64,000 nucleotides of DNA from positions 16,335,960 through 16,399,959 of the forward strand of contig CM054158.1 of assembly GCA_028751875.1 (NCBI GenBank), written 5' to 3'. The position numbers and the translations under genes are program-made. This DNA is from Rapana venosa (Eukaryota; Mollusca; Gastropoda; Neogastropoda; Muricidae). Each line of letters begins with the position of its first letter. Positions within the stretch are counted from its first letter, which is position 1. Below the pieces are notes generated by a model. That model was not told the origin of the DNA. It saw only the letters and a program-made list of their open reading frames with translations, and made no database searches. Positions 1 through 10,888 of this stretch are shown piece by piece.

Positions 1-1570
1 CGCATTATATGATCTTGGCGATAAGTGAGATATGTTCATCATCTCTCAAATGGTGTTTATTTTGACAAAGCTGTTATAGCCTGTGCATGTCCTACATACT
101 ACTTCTGGCTTGATCCCTGGTCCTGATACAATGCCACAGTAACTTAAGCTTTGTACTGTTTCCAGCTTCTGTCACTAAACCAGATATCAGTGCAATGCGT
201 TGGGTTATTAGTCATCATTGGGCTTCTCGACTGATTCCATGCCATATTTTGGAGGAATTATTCCCTGTTCTTTAAGGCTGTTAGCTTGCATCTCATTTTC
301 TGAATCCTCTATTCCATCAATGTCATCTGCATAGCGAGGTTTTGTGATCGTTCTGCCAACCAATGCTGACGATCCTTCATGATTTCCATGCATCAGCCAT
401 ATTCTCTTCAAGAAGATGTTGAAAAGAGTGGTAGAGTAACAGCCCTGCCTTACTCAACTGTTGTTCGAAACCATTCTCCAATGTTGTGTTGTTGATAGTA
501 CACTGCACTCGCTTACACTGTTTTGATGACTCTGATCAGTTTGCATGATGCTGTACAAATTCATGGTGGCCACAAAAGCTGCAATGCCACATCCCTGTCA
601 AATCCTTCTAAAATCGATAAATACTGGTAACGTTCTTGTTGATGGTAAGTAACTCCACATAATATTCTGTGGTTGGGATACGGTTCTGTTGTCTGCGCCC
701 TGCTCTGAAACCGCTTTCCTCACATGATTCTCTGCTTGTGCTCAGTCCTATTCAATATTATCGGAAGCATACCTTGCCTTGGGTGGCATATGAAGCTGAT
801 TTGTCTGTAATTATGGCATTGTTTGTAGATTACCTTTCTTGGGGAGGGTGATGATGATGACTTTTGTTCCTTGTATTGGCCATTTCCCTTCTGCCAGATC
901 TTTGCAGATGCTTATAGGGCGCAGTCATGGCTTCCACCTCCAGCCTTGAACCAACTCAGCTGGAAGTATCAGCCCCCCTGCTGACTTTTCCCATTTTCAG
1001 CGATCTGACTGCTGTTTCCACTTCTTTCGAGAAAGTGACTGTGTCTTTGCTTGCGGTACATTAAGGACATTCTGGATTCCTGCGGTTCTATAGTTTATAC
1101 AGCGGAGCATATTTGTCCATCTGTTTAAGAATATCCCGGTCGTCCGTGAGACACTCCCATTTTGTCTGATTGTTTTAAAACCTTTTTTCCCTGTTTTGTG
1201 CCAATCATCATTCACCATCTGAAATGCTTTCTTTGCTATTGTTTTTCTTGAGTTCTCTTCATTGTCTTGGCACTGTTAACCGAACATATCTCTTGTGCCT
1301 CCGTCATGGACTTCTGGAATCTTTTGTTGACTGCCCATAATGTTCTCTCTTTCATTTGTTTCATTTTTTTCTTTTCTTCAACTCTCTACGCATGTCGCAT
1401 AGTTGTAAGATGTGTAGTTGACCCATGTTTTTCTGACTGGTCGTGTTTTGCCCAAAGCTCGCTTGCTGTTTCAGGCACTGCTGTATTGAAACTATCGCAG
1501 TGTATCTATGCTGAGTCTATCACAGTGAGTGCTGCAAACTATCCACCTATCCTTGCTGAAAAATTCTAAT
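1..1570 (-). mobile_element. RTE-like non-LTR retrotransposon ORF2 remnant
   Basis: On the minus strand, read from 1570 down to 1, broken frames follow the order of an RTE-type endonuclease/reverse transcriptase ORF2. First comes a basic linker (RRELKK-like, then KKAFQMV) at about 1460-1210. Next are ILNRW-like and NVLNVPQ-like blocks at about 1150-1060, then a KSAG...PAELVQ block near 960-1000. LPKKGN lies near 840, and IGEWFRTTV near 455-480. The RT catalytic box reads YADDIDGI, with YADD at 322-333, followed by KYGME. Near the window edge are GSKPE-like and TALTKL-like pieces. Many stops and frame changes show it is dead, or that the sequence is inaccurate. The endonuclease domain is not visible, and the 3' end runs off the window. 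The assignment rests on the ordered motifs typical of molluscan 'endonuclease-reverse transcriptase' proteins; the exact clade is inferred. Confidence 0.8.
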
Positions 1571-1984
1571 ACCTCTGGGTCCTTCACTTCTTCGAGTCAA
1601 ATTTATCCCTGATGTTCCGCTTGTGGATTTTCTTTTAGACTAGTCCGAAAGTCATCCATCACAATTTCATGATCAGCCCCTATTCTCCCTTGTGAAATTG
1701 CTTTGCGTGGAAAAGAGTTTGTGTTAGTAATTTGCTATAGCACTATATTATTCTTTTATGATTGAACATAAGGCATGCTAACAACCATGTATAGTTTTCG
1801 AAATTTTCATGTTCTTTACATGAATACTTAAATTACTTTGATCTTTTATTTAATTACTATTTATTCATAAGTAAATTCATTTCTATCATTGTATTACAGT
1901 TACATAGTTTTAAAACAGTTCCTTACCCTTTTTTCTAATTTTTTGCCTTTTTTGTGTCTAATCACTTATTGATAACGTTTAATT
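1571..1984. other. AT-rich stretch, no gene recognised
   Basis: This is AT-rich sequence, especially 1720-1950, with no coherent frame and no repeat family that I recognise. It may include the decayed 5' part of the neighbouring LINE. Confidence 0.5.
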
Positions 1985-2379
1985 TTGAAGAACAAACTGA
2001 AAGTGTTTTTGGTGTGTGTGTGGTTTTTGTGTGTGGTGTGTTGTGTTTTGTGTGTTTTGTGGTGTTTGTGTTGTGTGTGTGTGTGGTTTGTGTGTTGTTT
2101 GTGTGTGTTTTGTGTATCAAAGTCAAATTTTGTATAATCTTTATTGTGTGGTTGTCAAAGTTACATTTTTTAACAAATTGTTGTGTCGGTTCACTTTTTT
2201 GTGGTTGTTTGTTTTGTGGTGGTGTGTGTGGTTTGTGTGTGTGTGTGTGTTTATTGAACATTTGCATACTCTACTGTTTCTTATTTGAGACTATTTATCT
2301 AAACATGTCATGTTTTGAAATGTGTTTCAAGCTAGACACACACACACTAACACACCCACACACACACACACACACACCA

Positions 2380-2412
<33 letters not shown>
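1985..2412. repeat. TG-rich and AC microsatellites
   Basis: Imperfect TG/TTG/TTTG repeats occupy about 2010-2125 and 2200-2255. An (AC)n array with CCAC interruptions follows at about 2335-2412. The frames across both strands are low-complexity Val/Cys/Phe or Thr/His strings, not genes. Confidence 0.9.
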
Positions 2413-2654
2413 CATACAGCGTTCTACGATAAAGACATGGAAGATGGGGGGGAGGCAAGGTTAAAAAGAAGGCAAAGGCTGGCTAACTTTCCACAATGCA
2501 ATCTATGAGTAGGCAATCACAGCAGCACAAAACAGACAGCGCAAAAACATCTTCACTAACTGGGTGCCCCCGCCTCATTCTCCTTACCCAAAGTACCTCC
2601 AAATTAAACAGCCCTGTTGCAAACAACCAAGTGCTGTGCTTAACTAGCCACGCT

Positions 2655-2745
2655 TCTCTCTCTCTCTCTGATCTCTGTCTCTGTCCTCGTCATCTCTCTC
2701 TCTGTCTCTCTTCTCTCTCTCTCTCTCTCCTCTCATTCTGTTTCC
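2655..2745. repeat. (TC)n microsatellite
   Basis: This is a pyrimidine-only CT repeat with short interruptions. The following 2750-3030 contains a purine-rich AAC/AAG stretch and nothing I recognise. Confidence 0.85.
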
Positions 2746-3039
2746 ACTTCTGAAATTTCACAAGCAGTCACTCCAGAAGGAGAGAAAAAGAAGAAAAAAC
2801 AACATCAAACAAACAACAACAACAACAAAATAAAACAAATCTCTTCTTCTCTCTTCTGTGTCTCGTTTTTATACCATCAAACATGTTTAAAAAATATTGG
2901 CATTCCTTTCCAGCTTCTCTCCTTGCTGTTTAGGCTTGGTTCCATTATCTCCAAGGCCACACAATCTCCTCAGGCCTGTATAAGCTGCTTCCTGAAGGAG
3001 GTGCTTGCCAGTTGATTTTCCTTACCACACACACAGGAA

Positions 3040-4030
3040 AGAAGAACGAGTCGCCAGCTTGGGTGGACCTCGTGATTTACCTGTGTCCCAGTGCAGCATT
3101 AAATGAGGCTTGTTCTTCTGCTTGTACTTAGCTTCTAGGTGTCGTCCTCCATTGATGTTCATTGTGATGTTCTGAAACCCTTGTATCTCCTTAGACAGCC
3201 GATATTAGCGGCTGTGCAAGTCAGCTTTTCCATATTTGATGGGTAGATCTCATAGCAACCCGATATGACACATAGCTACTCTTACCTGACTCTTACCTTA
3301 TTCAAACTTCTCTGATCTGGTGTTGTTGCCTAAGCCCAAGCATATCCAATGGCCTTAAGTTTCCTTGTACTTACTGTCTTGAAGAATCCTCTCATGGGCG
3401 CCCCACTTGTTCCCTGCTACATCGGCAGAATTTCTTTCTGTCTTGCTTTTTCCTTCAGACTTTTTCCAATGGTGGTCTTCATGACAGTTGTTGGTCAAAT
3501 GTGACACCAAGATTATTTCTTCATTTCATTCTTGACCTATTCCCAATTTGACATTGTGGCTCTGATTTAGTGAGAGGTAAACAGTGTGTGACTTTTCTTC
3601 ACTGAGCTTTGCAAACTATCTCGAGCACCACCCTACAACCTCAACCCATCTGTATCATATGCTGCGGTATACAATATTCTTCATGCACCAACATCTCGAT
3701 CATCAGCGTAGAGCTACTTTTGATCCTCTTGCAGCTCAGCACAGGACATTGAATGAAAATCAAGAAAAATGGGGGAACCCACACCGTCCTGTGGATACGC
3801 CATTCTGATCACTCAATTTTTGTTTTCTGTCGTTTTTGGATAGATCACCCAGCTCTTTTTTTTAGAAAAACTTATCCAGAGAGCGTGTTGCCTATAATTT
3901 CCACTTTTTTGGTCCCGTCACTTGAAAACAATCGGCCATCTTTGATCAAAAGCTTCTCAACCTATCCAGCAGCAAAGACTACTTGGCTTCCTGAAAGCAC
4001 TTCTGTTTCCTTAAAGGTTGGATTATCTTA
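3040..4030 (-). mobile_element. Jockey-like non-LTR reverse transcriptase remnant
   Basis: On the minus strand an LYADD RT catalytic box is readable at 3699-3713. A thumb-region block resembling NLGVTFDQQLS follows at about 3483-3515. After it come decayed pieces matching the usual order of Jockey-type elements: a WGA-like block with a KGTVRPL-like YKETLRPL block near 3350, an AMRST-like motif near 3240, then a NEHQWRT-like stretch. Every block lies in a different frame and stops are frequent, so it is not functional. The clade is inferred from the LGVTFD/AMRST arrangement. The region upstream of the YADD box (3720-4030) is too decayed to align with confidence. Confidence 0.65.
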
Positions 4031-4189
4031 GTGCACCGAATGTTCAAAAGCCCTTGTTTTGAGCCAGTATATTGTATCTCGATGTAAACAGGTAAACTGT
4101 GTTGGCTAGCCTCCATTTTCACACAAAAACACTGTATGAGGCGATATATCATGGCTTAGCGTTCCCTTCGTTCTTCTTTGCCCTTCTTG

Positions 4190-4515
4190 ATACAAGTCAT
4201 CAATTTGTTTTCTTTGTCTGTCTGTTTGTCTCCTCATAATTTCTCCTCTTCCGCTTCTTCTGTCATCTTCTGCTGTCTCTCTCTTCGCTCCTCTCTTCTG
4301 TACTCCTTCGTCATTCTTATTCCCTCCTTATTTGCTCCTCGCTCTCTTTCAGTTATGACTCTCTCTCTCCTCTCTATCTCTCTCTCTCTTTCGCATTGAC
4401 TCTCTCTCTTTCTCTCTCACTCTCTCTCTCCTCTCCTCTCCTCTCAATCCTCCTCCTCTCTCTCCTCTCTCATCTCTTCTCCTCTCTCTCTCTCCTCTCT
4501 CTCTCCTTTCAACAC
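4190..4515. repeat. CT-rich simple repeat
   Basis: This is a long, almost G-free pyrimidine tract built from TCTC and CTCC units. It gives Ser/Leu-rich frames on the plus strand and Arg/Glu-rich frames on the minus strand; neither is a gene. Confidence 0.9.
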
Positions 4516-4835
4516 ATAAACATGCATATAACATTAAATTCTCTATCCATAAGACAAATATCACTGACAGCAAACACGTATGTTATTTATACTGAAAACT
4601 ACAACAGCATCCAATTGGTGACACATTTTCACAGGTCATTTACAACTTCACATCATTGCATGGCTAGACTATTGAAATATTCATAAACCGAATTATCCAA
4701 ATTGAATCCGTCACACATTGTATGTATATGCTATGATCCCATACCTATAAACACACTTCTCACGTCAGAAATTGTATTTCTTAGAAAAGTAAGTCACTTA
4801 ACTGTGTTGCAACATCAGTCGCGTTATATCTATCT
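4516..4835. other. No gene recognised
   Basis: Ordinary-composition sequence between two microsatellites. It holds short frames only, with no domain or repeat that I can identify. Confidence 0.4.
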
Positions 4836-4945
4836 TGTTGTGTTTGTGTTTGTGTGTTTTTTTTTGGTGTGTGTGTTTGTGTGTGTTGTTTGTGTGTGTG
4901 TTGTGTTATGGTGTTTGTGTTGTCGTTTGTGTCTATCTTTTTTAT
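4836..4945. repeat. (TG)n-rich microsatellite
   Basis: Imperfect TG/TTTG repeat. A second short TG stretch lies at about 5297-5350, and a pure C run of about 19 bases follows at 5401-5419. Confidence 0.85.
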
Positions 4946-5419
4946 CGTATGTTCTGTTGTGGTTTCTGCTACGTACTGCCGCGTGTATTGTGTTTACTTT
5001 GTTCTCCTTTCTACACGATGCAATATCTGTTTTAGTGGTTAAATACCATTTTTGTCGGTTTTCCTCGTATGTTTTCAAATCAATATCCATTTGTATGCTT
5101 TAAACAAAAATGACTATCCCCCTTGGTTTTCATTTTAAAGACTTCTCTTTGCAACTCTTTACGACTTGTACGCAAACATGAATTTCAGAGAACAAATTAA
5201 TTTAAAATACAGGTTAGAAAACCAAACCTGAAACTGTTAAAATGATTGCTGCTCTCAAACCACTGGAATAAATTCTCATGAAATATAGATATAAAAAGGT
5301 TGTGTGTTTTTGGTTGTGGTGTGTGGTAGTGTGTGTGTGATTGTGTTGTGTAAGGCGGGAAAATATACCCGTGACTCACTTCTGAAGTTTCAAGTTCGAC
5401 CCCCCCCCCCCCCCCCCCC

Positions 5420-6229
5420 GATAAATATCAATACAAATCACACCCCGAAATCATTCGATGAACGATAAATCAATTCCCGTCTGCCAACGCTCCACACTCA
5501 TGCACACAATTAAAACTTTCCCCCTTCTGGAAAAGCCATTGCAACCATTAAAAAAATAACATCTCATCATCTCATCTCATCTAACTGGAAAATCTACAAA
5601 CTCTAGGTTAATTTCTCCTCTGACTTAAATTGTATGATTGCTGACACTGTTTGTCCATCGATTTTGTCTTCTTCACTGAATTCCATGCAGTACTGAAGAT
5701 ATTTTGTCCAGGGTCCACTAGGAATAGTTTTCCTTATTTGTTTTCCTGCAAGCCTCGATGTCATTAGCACCAGAATTGTGATTTTTCCCTCCAAACTACT
5801 GTGACATTACTCATACTGTATCACCATTATGGTCTCAAAAATCACAACAGTGTCCGATAAAACACCTTGGACTTATTCCCAATGATATAACTATTCTCCA
5901 ACCACCCTTGACATAAATGCCTTCGTTGCTAAAGCTCTTTGATTCTGGATATCTTTGTGTCCCATTGTACTTCTTCATTGTGGCCCTTAAAGCACCATCA
6001 TCACATCGAACGCCTTTTTGAATCTTTAAACAGTACATTTCTTGGATAATCAATAACACTAAACCCGTTATCACACCACAGGGAAGCACACAAAGTCTGG
6101 TTTAACAATGAAGTGTCTGCTAGCGTTTAAAGGCACATATGAATCAGAAAAAGAAACCACGAACACCATTAAAAATCCCAAAACAAACATCACCATTAGT
6201 ATATTTCTATGAATTGAAGAGAGATTCAA
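5420..6229. other. No gene recognised
   Basis: Two short minus-strand frames (5603-5794 and 5835-6089) have reasonable amino-acid composition, but no domain, start context or splice signals that I can support. They may be pieces of an old mobile element. I make no functional call. Confidence 0.3.
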
Positions 6230-7610
6230 AAAATTTTTTTTTGGTTTTTTTTATGTAATTTTTTGCTTTCACGGGAATGGGTCAGAGGGGGAGGGGGGGA
6301 GGGGGGGCTGATACGAGCAGGAGAACGAGCAGAGAGAAGAGAGCAGCACTGTCATGTCGGGAAAAAGTAGCTGGCCAGTTTCCCGACGCTGGCTTCCAAA
6401 ACAAACCCAGATCCCGAAAATGCTTCCGGGGCAGGATCGGGTAAATTTTGGGTCCCCCACTCAAACTTCAGGACCCAATTTCCCTTCCCTTCTATTATTT
6501 TCGGAACATTCTATAGTTTCCCATGGATTCCACGGGGCATTTTGTCTTGCCACCCATGATAGCTAAAGTGAGAATAGAACAATTACTGTAAAAATTCGGG
6601 AAAAGGTCCATCACCAGAAATTTTTTTCAAAGCAAACAAGATAATTTTAGCACTAAATGACTAATTGAAGTATTTTTTTAAAATTTTTTCCCTTCATAAG
6701 TAAAACTTCACAATGAAATATATTGCTACCAAGTTATCTGCGTTGCGCGGGGTTTAACCACCATTACCTTTTACCGGTTTTAAAATTTTATGTATTCTAA
6801 GTCTTAGTTATTAAATTTTTTTTAAAATCACTGCAAAAACAAATTCCCTTTAAAAAAAATTGTGTTGAATAGTGTGTTTAACAAATTTCCTTTTATCATA
6901 CATTCATTTCTATATTAATTCTTATCTATTACTTTTCTTAGATAGTTTTAACACGCAAAGAAAATTTTTTTTAAAACGGGACATAAAAAATTTTAAATTT
7001 AAATTTAATTAATAAATAAAAGGAAAATGCAAATGAGAGCAATGCCTTCTGTCAATTCAAAGATCTTTGCAAAATTATAATGGCCACCAAATTGGGGGTT
7101 TTTTTTTTCCATTTCTACCTTGGTTTTTTCATTCTTATCAAAGATCACTTTTCCTCCTTTTGTTTATTACATGCCGTCCTTCAAAAAAAGGAGAAAATAG
7201 ATAAAAAATTTTGACGAGAGAAACATTGGGGAAAATGTGACACAGGGAAATACTGACAAAAGATCCACAGTTTTATCTTTGTTTAACAGCATTTTTTTTT
7301 CCCAATTTTCATAATTTTTCAAACCAAAAAAAACTAAACAAAGAAATTTCAAAAGAGACACTTCAAAAAACTAAAATTAATCAGTGCTAAACAATTTCGG
7401 CTTAGGGGTTTTTTTTTTTCATTGAACCTTGAAGAGCAAACAGACTGTAGTTCTTTCCGAAACCCAAAAAGCGCCGTATAAGAGCATTTACTGAACTGTT
7501 CAACATCGGCCCAAAACCCCCCCCGGGTTTTTAAAAAAACAAGTTTTTATATTTCCCTACTGTGGGAAAAAACTTCCCCGATAAATCTCCAGCGCCCAAA
7601 ACAGTTTTTT
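6230..7610. other. Low-accuracy, homopolymer-rich sequence
   Basis: A/T and G homopolymers of 6-9 bases are abundant: a G-rich purine run at 6285-6310, then T and A runs through 7500. The pattern resembles uncorrected long-read consensus next to a contig end. No gene is recognisable. Confidence 0.6.
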
Positions 7611-8110
7611 NNNNNNNNNNNNNNNNNNNNNNNNNNNNNNNNNNNNNNNNNNNNNNNNNNNNNNNNNNNNNNNNNNNNNNNNNNNNNNNNNNNNNNNNNN
7701 NNNNNNNNNNNNNNNNNNNNNNNNNNNNNNNNNNNNNNNNNNNNNNNNNNNNNNNNNNNNNNNNNNNNNNNNNNNNNNNNNNNNNNNNNNNNNNNNNNNN
7801 NNNNNNNNNNNNNNNNNNNNNNNNNNNNNNNNNNNNNNNNNNNNNNNNNNNNNNNNNNNNNNNNNNNNNNNNNNNNNNNNNNNNNNNNNNNNNNNNNNNN
7901 NNNNNNNNNNNNNNNNNNNNNNNNNNNNNNNNNNNNNNNNNNNNNNNNNNNNNNNNNNNNNNNNNNNNNNNNNNNNNNNNNNNNNNNNNNNNNNNNNNNN
8001 NNNNNNNNNNNNNNNNNNNNNNNNNNNNNNNNNNNNNNNNNNNNNNNNNNNNNNNNNNNNNNNNNNNNNNNNNNNNNNNNNNNNNNNNNNNNNNNNNNNN
8101 NNNNNNNNNN
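7611..8110. other. Assembly gap of 500 N
   Basis: Exactly 500 undetermined bases, the same size as the second gap in this window. This suggests a scaffolding placeholder and not a measured distance. Frames that cross it are meaningless. Confidence 0.98.
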
Positions 8111-8328
8111 GGTGAACATCCTTACTTCTGATATCTAAACAATTAGTAAGAAATAATCCAACTTTAAACATCAAACTAGGTTTAGTGTTCATACAAAGAA
8201 GCTGCACTTTCAGATTCGATGGAAATCTGTAATAATACAGAGGAATACATTTTCTTCGCAATACAGCATATTTTGGGCATACAAGTAAAAAGTGACAAAC
8301 ATCTTCAATTTGTTGGCCATCACACTGA
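8111..8328 (-). mobile_element. Non-LTR retrotransposon C-terminal fragment
   Basis: The minus strand encodes an IEDVCHFLLVCPKY block followed by about 50 residues. This matches the conserved Cys/His tail (C...E..HFLL.CP..) at the C-terminus of many invertebrate LINE reverse transcriptases. The frame is cut by the gap at 8110 and runs into a microsatellite upstream. It is therefore a fragment, not a gene. Assignment is from motif only. Confidence 0.55.
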
Positions 8329-8331
8329 GAG

Positions 8332-8365
<34 letters not shown>

Positions 8366-8402
8366 CGCGCACGCATGTGCACGTGTGAGTGTGTATGTAT
8401 GT
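8329..8402. repeat. (TG)n microsatellite
   Basis: A TG repeat passing into CG/CA-alternating and TGTA units. It is alternating purine-pyrimidine throughout. Confidence 0.9.
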
Positions 8403-8671
8403 GTTCCACAAGCCTGTCCCATGCGTGTGCTTGTGGCTGTGGATGGGGTGGTGGGAAGGGAATACACACGCACCTGCACTAACGCTTTTCAAGCGGACAA
8501 ACCAGACAATTATCCAGTGCAAACATCACCAAGTAACTCTGCAGCCTGATCAAAGAAGAATGCCATGTGTGCAATGAGTTTTCACGTAAAGACACATTCC
8601 AGTATTTCTGGCACTATGCCCATTAAAGGTTTAAAGTTTTACCATCCCTCTTGTTTTGCTGTGTTTCTCTT

Positions 8672-8746
8672 CTAGGGCTTTGAGGTTCGCAAATGGTGAG
8701 ATTTTGAATATGCCACCATTTTTACCCCATGAAGGTAGCTGCACTC
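8672..8746 (+). repeat. Dispersed repeat copy (see 48991 and 59461)
   Basis: About 75 bases resemble segments at 48991-49070 and 59461-59540. All share a GCTYTRAGG start, an AATGGYG-GATTT core and a later TATG...CC block. The surrounding 8403-9340 has no coding signal. A decayed tRNA-like B box on the minus strand near 8935-8960 suggests an old SINE. Confidence 0.5.
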
Positions 8747-9344
8747 CAACTTCAGGGATGTATGCTGGGTACGTTCATGTTTATGTAACCCACCAAATGC
8801 TGACATGAGTTACAGAATATTTCACCTGCTAATTTGATCTTCTGCATGTATATATACATGAAGGAAATTAAAGCTCAGGCAGGTCTGCACTTGAAGTTGA
8901 CAAAGGAGATTGTAAAAATCCCAACCCTTAATTCACCAGAAGCTGTCAAGATTCGAACACACAACTTCATGGACCCCTGTGATCAAACTGCTTGCATATC
9001 TGTTTGTGCTTAAACCTGCCCATACATGTTTTTTTCATGATTAAAGGTCAGATATGCACAAGTAAGTTTCCATGCCTCGTGTGTGAATGTTAGTGACCAG
9101 CTAAAACCATGCGATCACCTCACAGGTCTCTGATAGACTTGACTAGTGCATTGAGTTAGAATTTAGAAATGAATCTGCTAAACAAACTGCTATAAGATTT
9201 TTTTTGTTCCCCAGCTAGAGCTCCAAGGATCACCAGTACTTAGATTTTGTGCATGTGACAACTTTTCCACATTTTTAGGTGGCATTCTAACCTCAGGGTT
9301 GAAGTCGAAGCACGATGTCAGTATGCATGCTGTTTGTAAAAGAT

Positions 9345-9602
9345 TGTCATCTGTTCCTACTGGTACAACTGGCCTACCATTCTGAAAGATGTAATGGGTT
9401 TTAATATGTGTGCAAGGTCTTCTGCATACATTGGCAAACAGAACCTAAGTTTAGACATGCATCTGAAGGACTTTCAGGGAATGTAGTCTTGCTGATGTTA
9501 ACTCTAGGGAATAAATCTTGTGGAATGGATGGTAGTTCAAACCCGGGCCATCGTGCAATGAGCATGATGCTCTAACCAACAGGCTATCTACCCTGCACTC
9601 CC
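9345..9602 (-). mobile_element. Old tRNA-derived SINE (family A)
   Basis: On the minus strand a tRNA-like head (A-box-like segment near 9580, B box around 9537-9550) is followed by a body. The body aligns by eye with the young copies at 48503-48862 and 61501-61772, sharing for example TGATGTTAACTC on the plus strand and the CATCTGTTCC end. It is strongly diverged, so it is an old insertion. Confidence 0.6.
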
Positions 9603-9979
9603 CCACCTATCAGATATGATACAGCATACTGAACACAGTACAGTACAACTAGTGGTGAAACCTTGGGGAAAAAACCCGATAGAGCTAAATTTGGAGAGAG
9701 GGTGTTGGGTTTAAAGGAAAGAGGTAGGCAAAGAAAAAGGAATGGAGATGGGGAAGAGAATGGGAGGGATGTAGAGAGTGAGGTCAGGACCCATCTGGTA
9801 ACCTCCCACATGACAACACCTGCCCTGTTCACTAACAGGTCGCCTCACCTTTCCCTACAGCTGTTGTTTTTTCCTCCCGTTTTGTTACCTAAGTGATGGT
9901 TATTTGGGTGTAAGAGCACGATCTCATGGCTTATGTCTGTGTTATACACCAGCTTCAAGATGTAGTTACTTTCACCCCT

Positions 9980-10100
9980 TTTAGCACATACACACATGTA
10001 CACATACCCACAAACACGCAGACACATGGGAATATGCATGCATTGTTGCAAGCACAAGCACACACGCACACGCACACGCACACACACGCACACACACACA
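9980..10100. repeat. (CA)n microsatellite
   Basis: Interrupted CA/CGCA repeat, densest from 10040 to 10100. Confidence 0.9.
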
Positions 10101-10139
10101 ATGATTATTATCATCAGAGCTTCATCTTTACTTTACCTA

Positions 10140-10197
10140 CATATCTGAGCGCTTTGATTTGTTGCTCTACAAGATTCTGCGCTATATAAATTCCATA

Positions 10198-10200
<3 letters not shown>
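10140..10200 (+). mobile_element. L2-type 3' tail fragment
   Basis: This holds GCGCTTTGATTTGT and later GCGCTATATAAATTCC, immediately followed by ATT repeats. It is the same terminal sequence as the SINE at 56883-57172 and the LINE ending near 17950. No body is recognisable upstream, so this is a 5'-truncated insertion of either the LINE or the SINE. Confidence 0.65.
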
Positions 10201-10236
<36 letters not shown>

Positions 10237-10277
10237 CATCATTCATCATCATCATCATCATCATCATTATTATTATT

Positions 10278-10333
<56 letters not shown>

Positions 10334-10341
10334 CATCATCA

Positions 10342-10436
<95 letters not shown>
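10201..10436. repeat. ATT/ATC trinucleotide array
   Basis: About 235 bases of ATT and ATC trinucleotides, seeded from the adjoining L2-type tail. It gives poly-Tyr/Ser/Leu or poly-Ile/Met/Asn frames in a frame-dependent way; none is a gene. Confidence 0.95.
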
Positions 10437-10799
10437 ATATCCTGTAGTCTAATCCGCCATTGGTGCACCACTGAAGATTCTGTAACCAGCTTCCTGCACT
10501 CCTTGCAGTGCTCAGCTTTCCCTAGTCTGTCTTTCTACTCAAGGTCAGTCCACACTCTCTCAGAGCTAGGAACCTTAAAAGCCACGAGCAGCGGTACTCA
10601 AAGAAGGTTCCAGAGAGCTGGCTTGTATGTGCGTGTTCGTGTCCGTACCTGCACGTGAACGTGAGTCTTGTGTATGGGGGGAGGGGCCGGGCGTGTAGAG
10701 CGCCTGCATAACTATGGTGCGAAACATGTGTGGGAGTATGTGAGATCTGTGTTGTTTGCACACAGAGAGCATGCTGTGTCGGTTGTGTGTGGTGCTGCA
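10437..10799. other. No gene recognised
   Basis: Mixed-composition sequence with short overlapping frames only. There are no identifiable domains or repeat families. Confidence 0.4.
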
Positions 10800-10888
10800 A
10801 GCTCTCGGATGACATGTCCTTCGGATCAGACTATAAACCGAGGCCCCGTGTGCGAACGCATGCAGAACATCTTGCGCACACGTTTTTT
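10800..10888 (+). mobile_element. SINE family A body fragment
   Basis: It includes the diagnostic body segments GACTATAAACCGAGGCCCC and CGAACGCATGCAGAACATC seen in the full copy at 48503-48862. It ends abruptly in a T run where the poor-quality block begins. Confidence 0.75.

Noticed and set aside
7547..8522. Frames of 190-321 codons crossing the first gap
   Set aside because: Most residues are undetermined N. Only the 8111-8328 LINE fragment is real sequence evidence.
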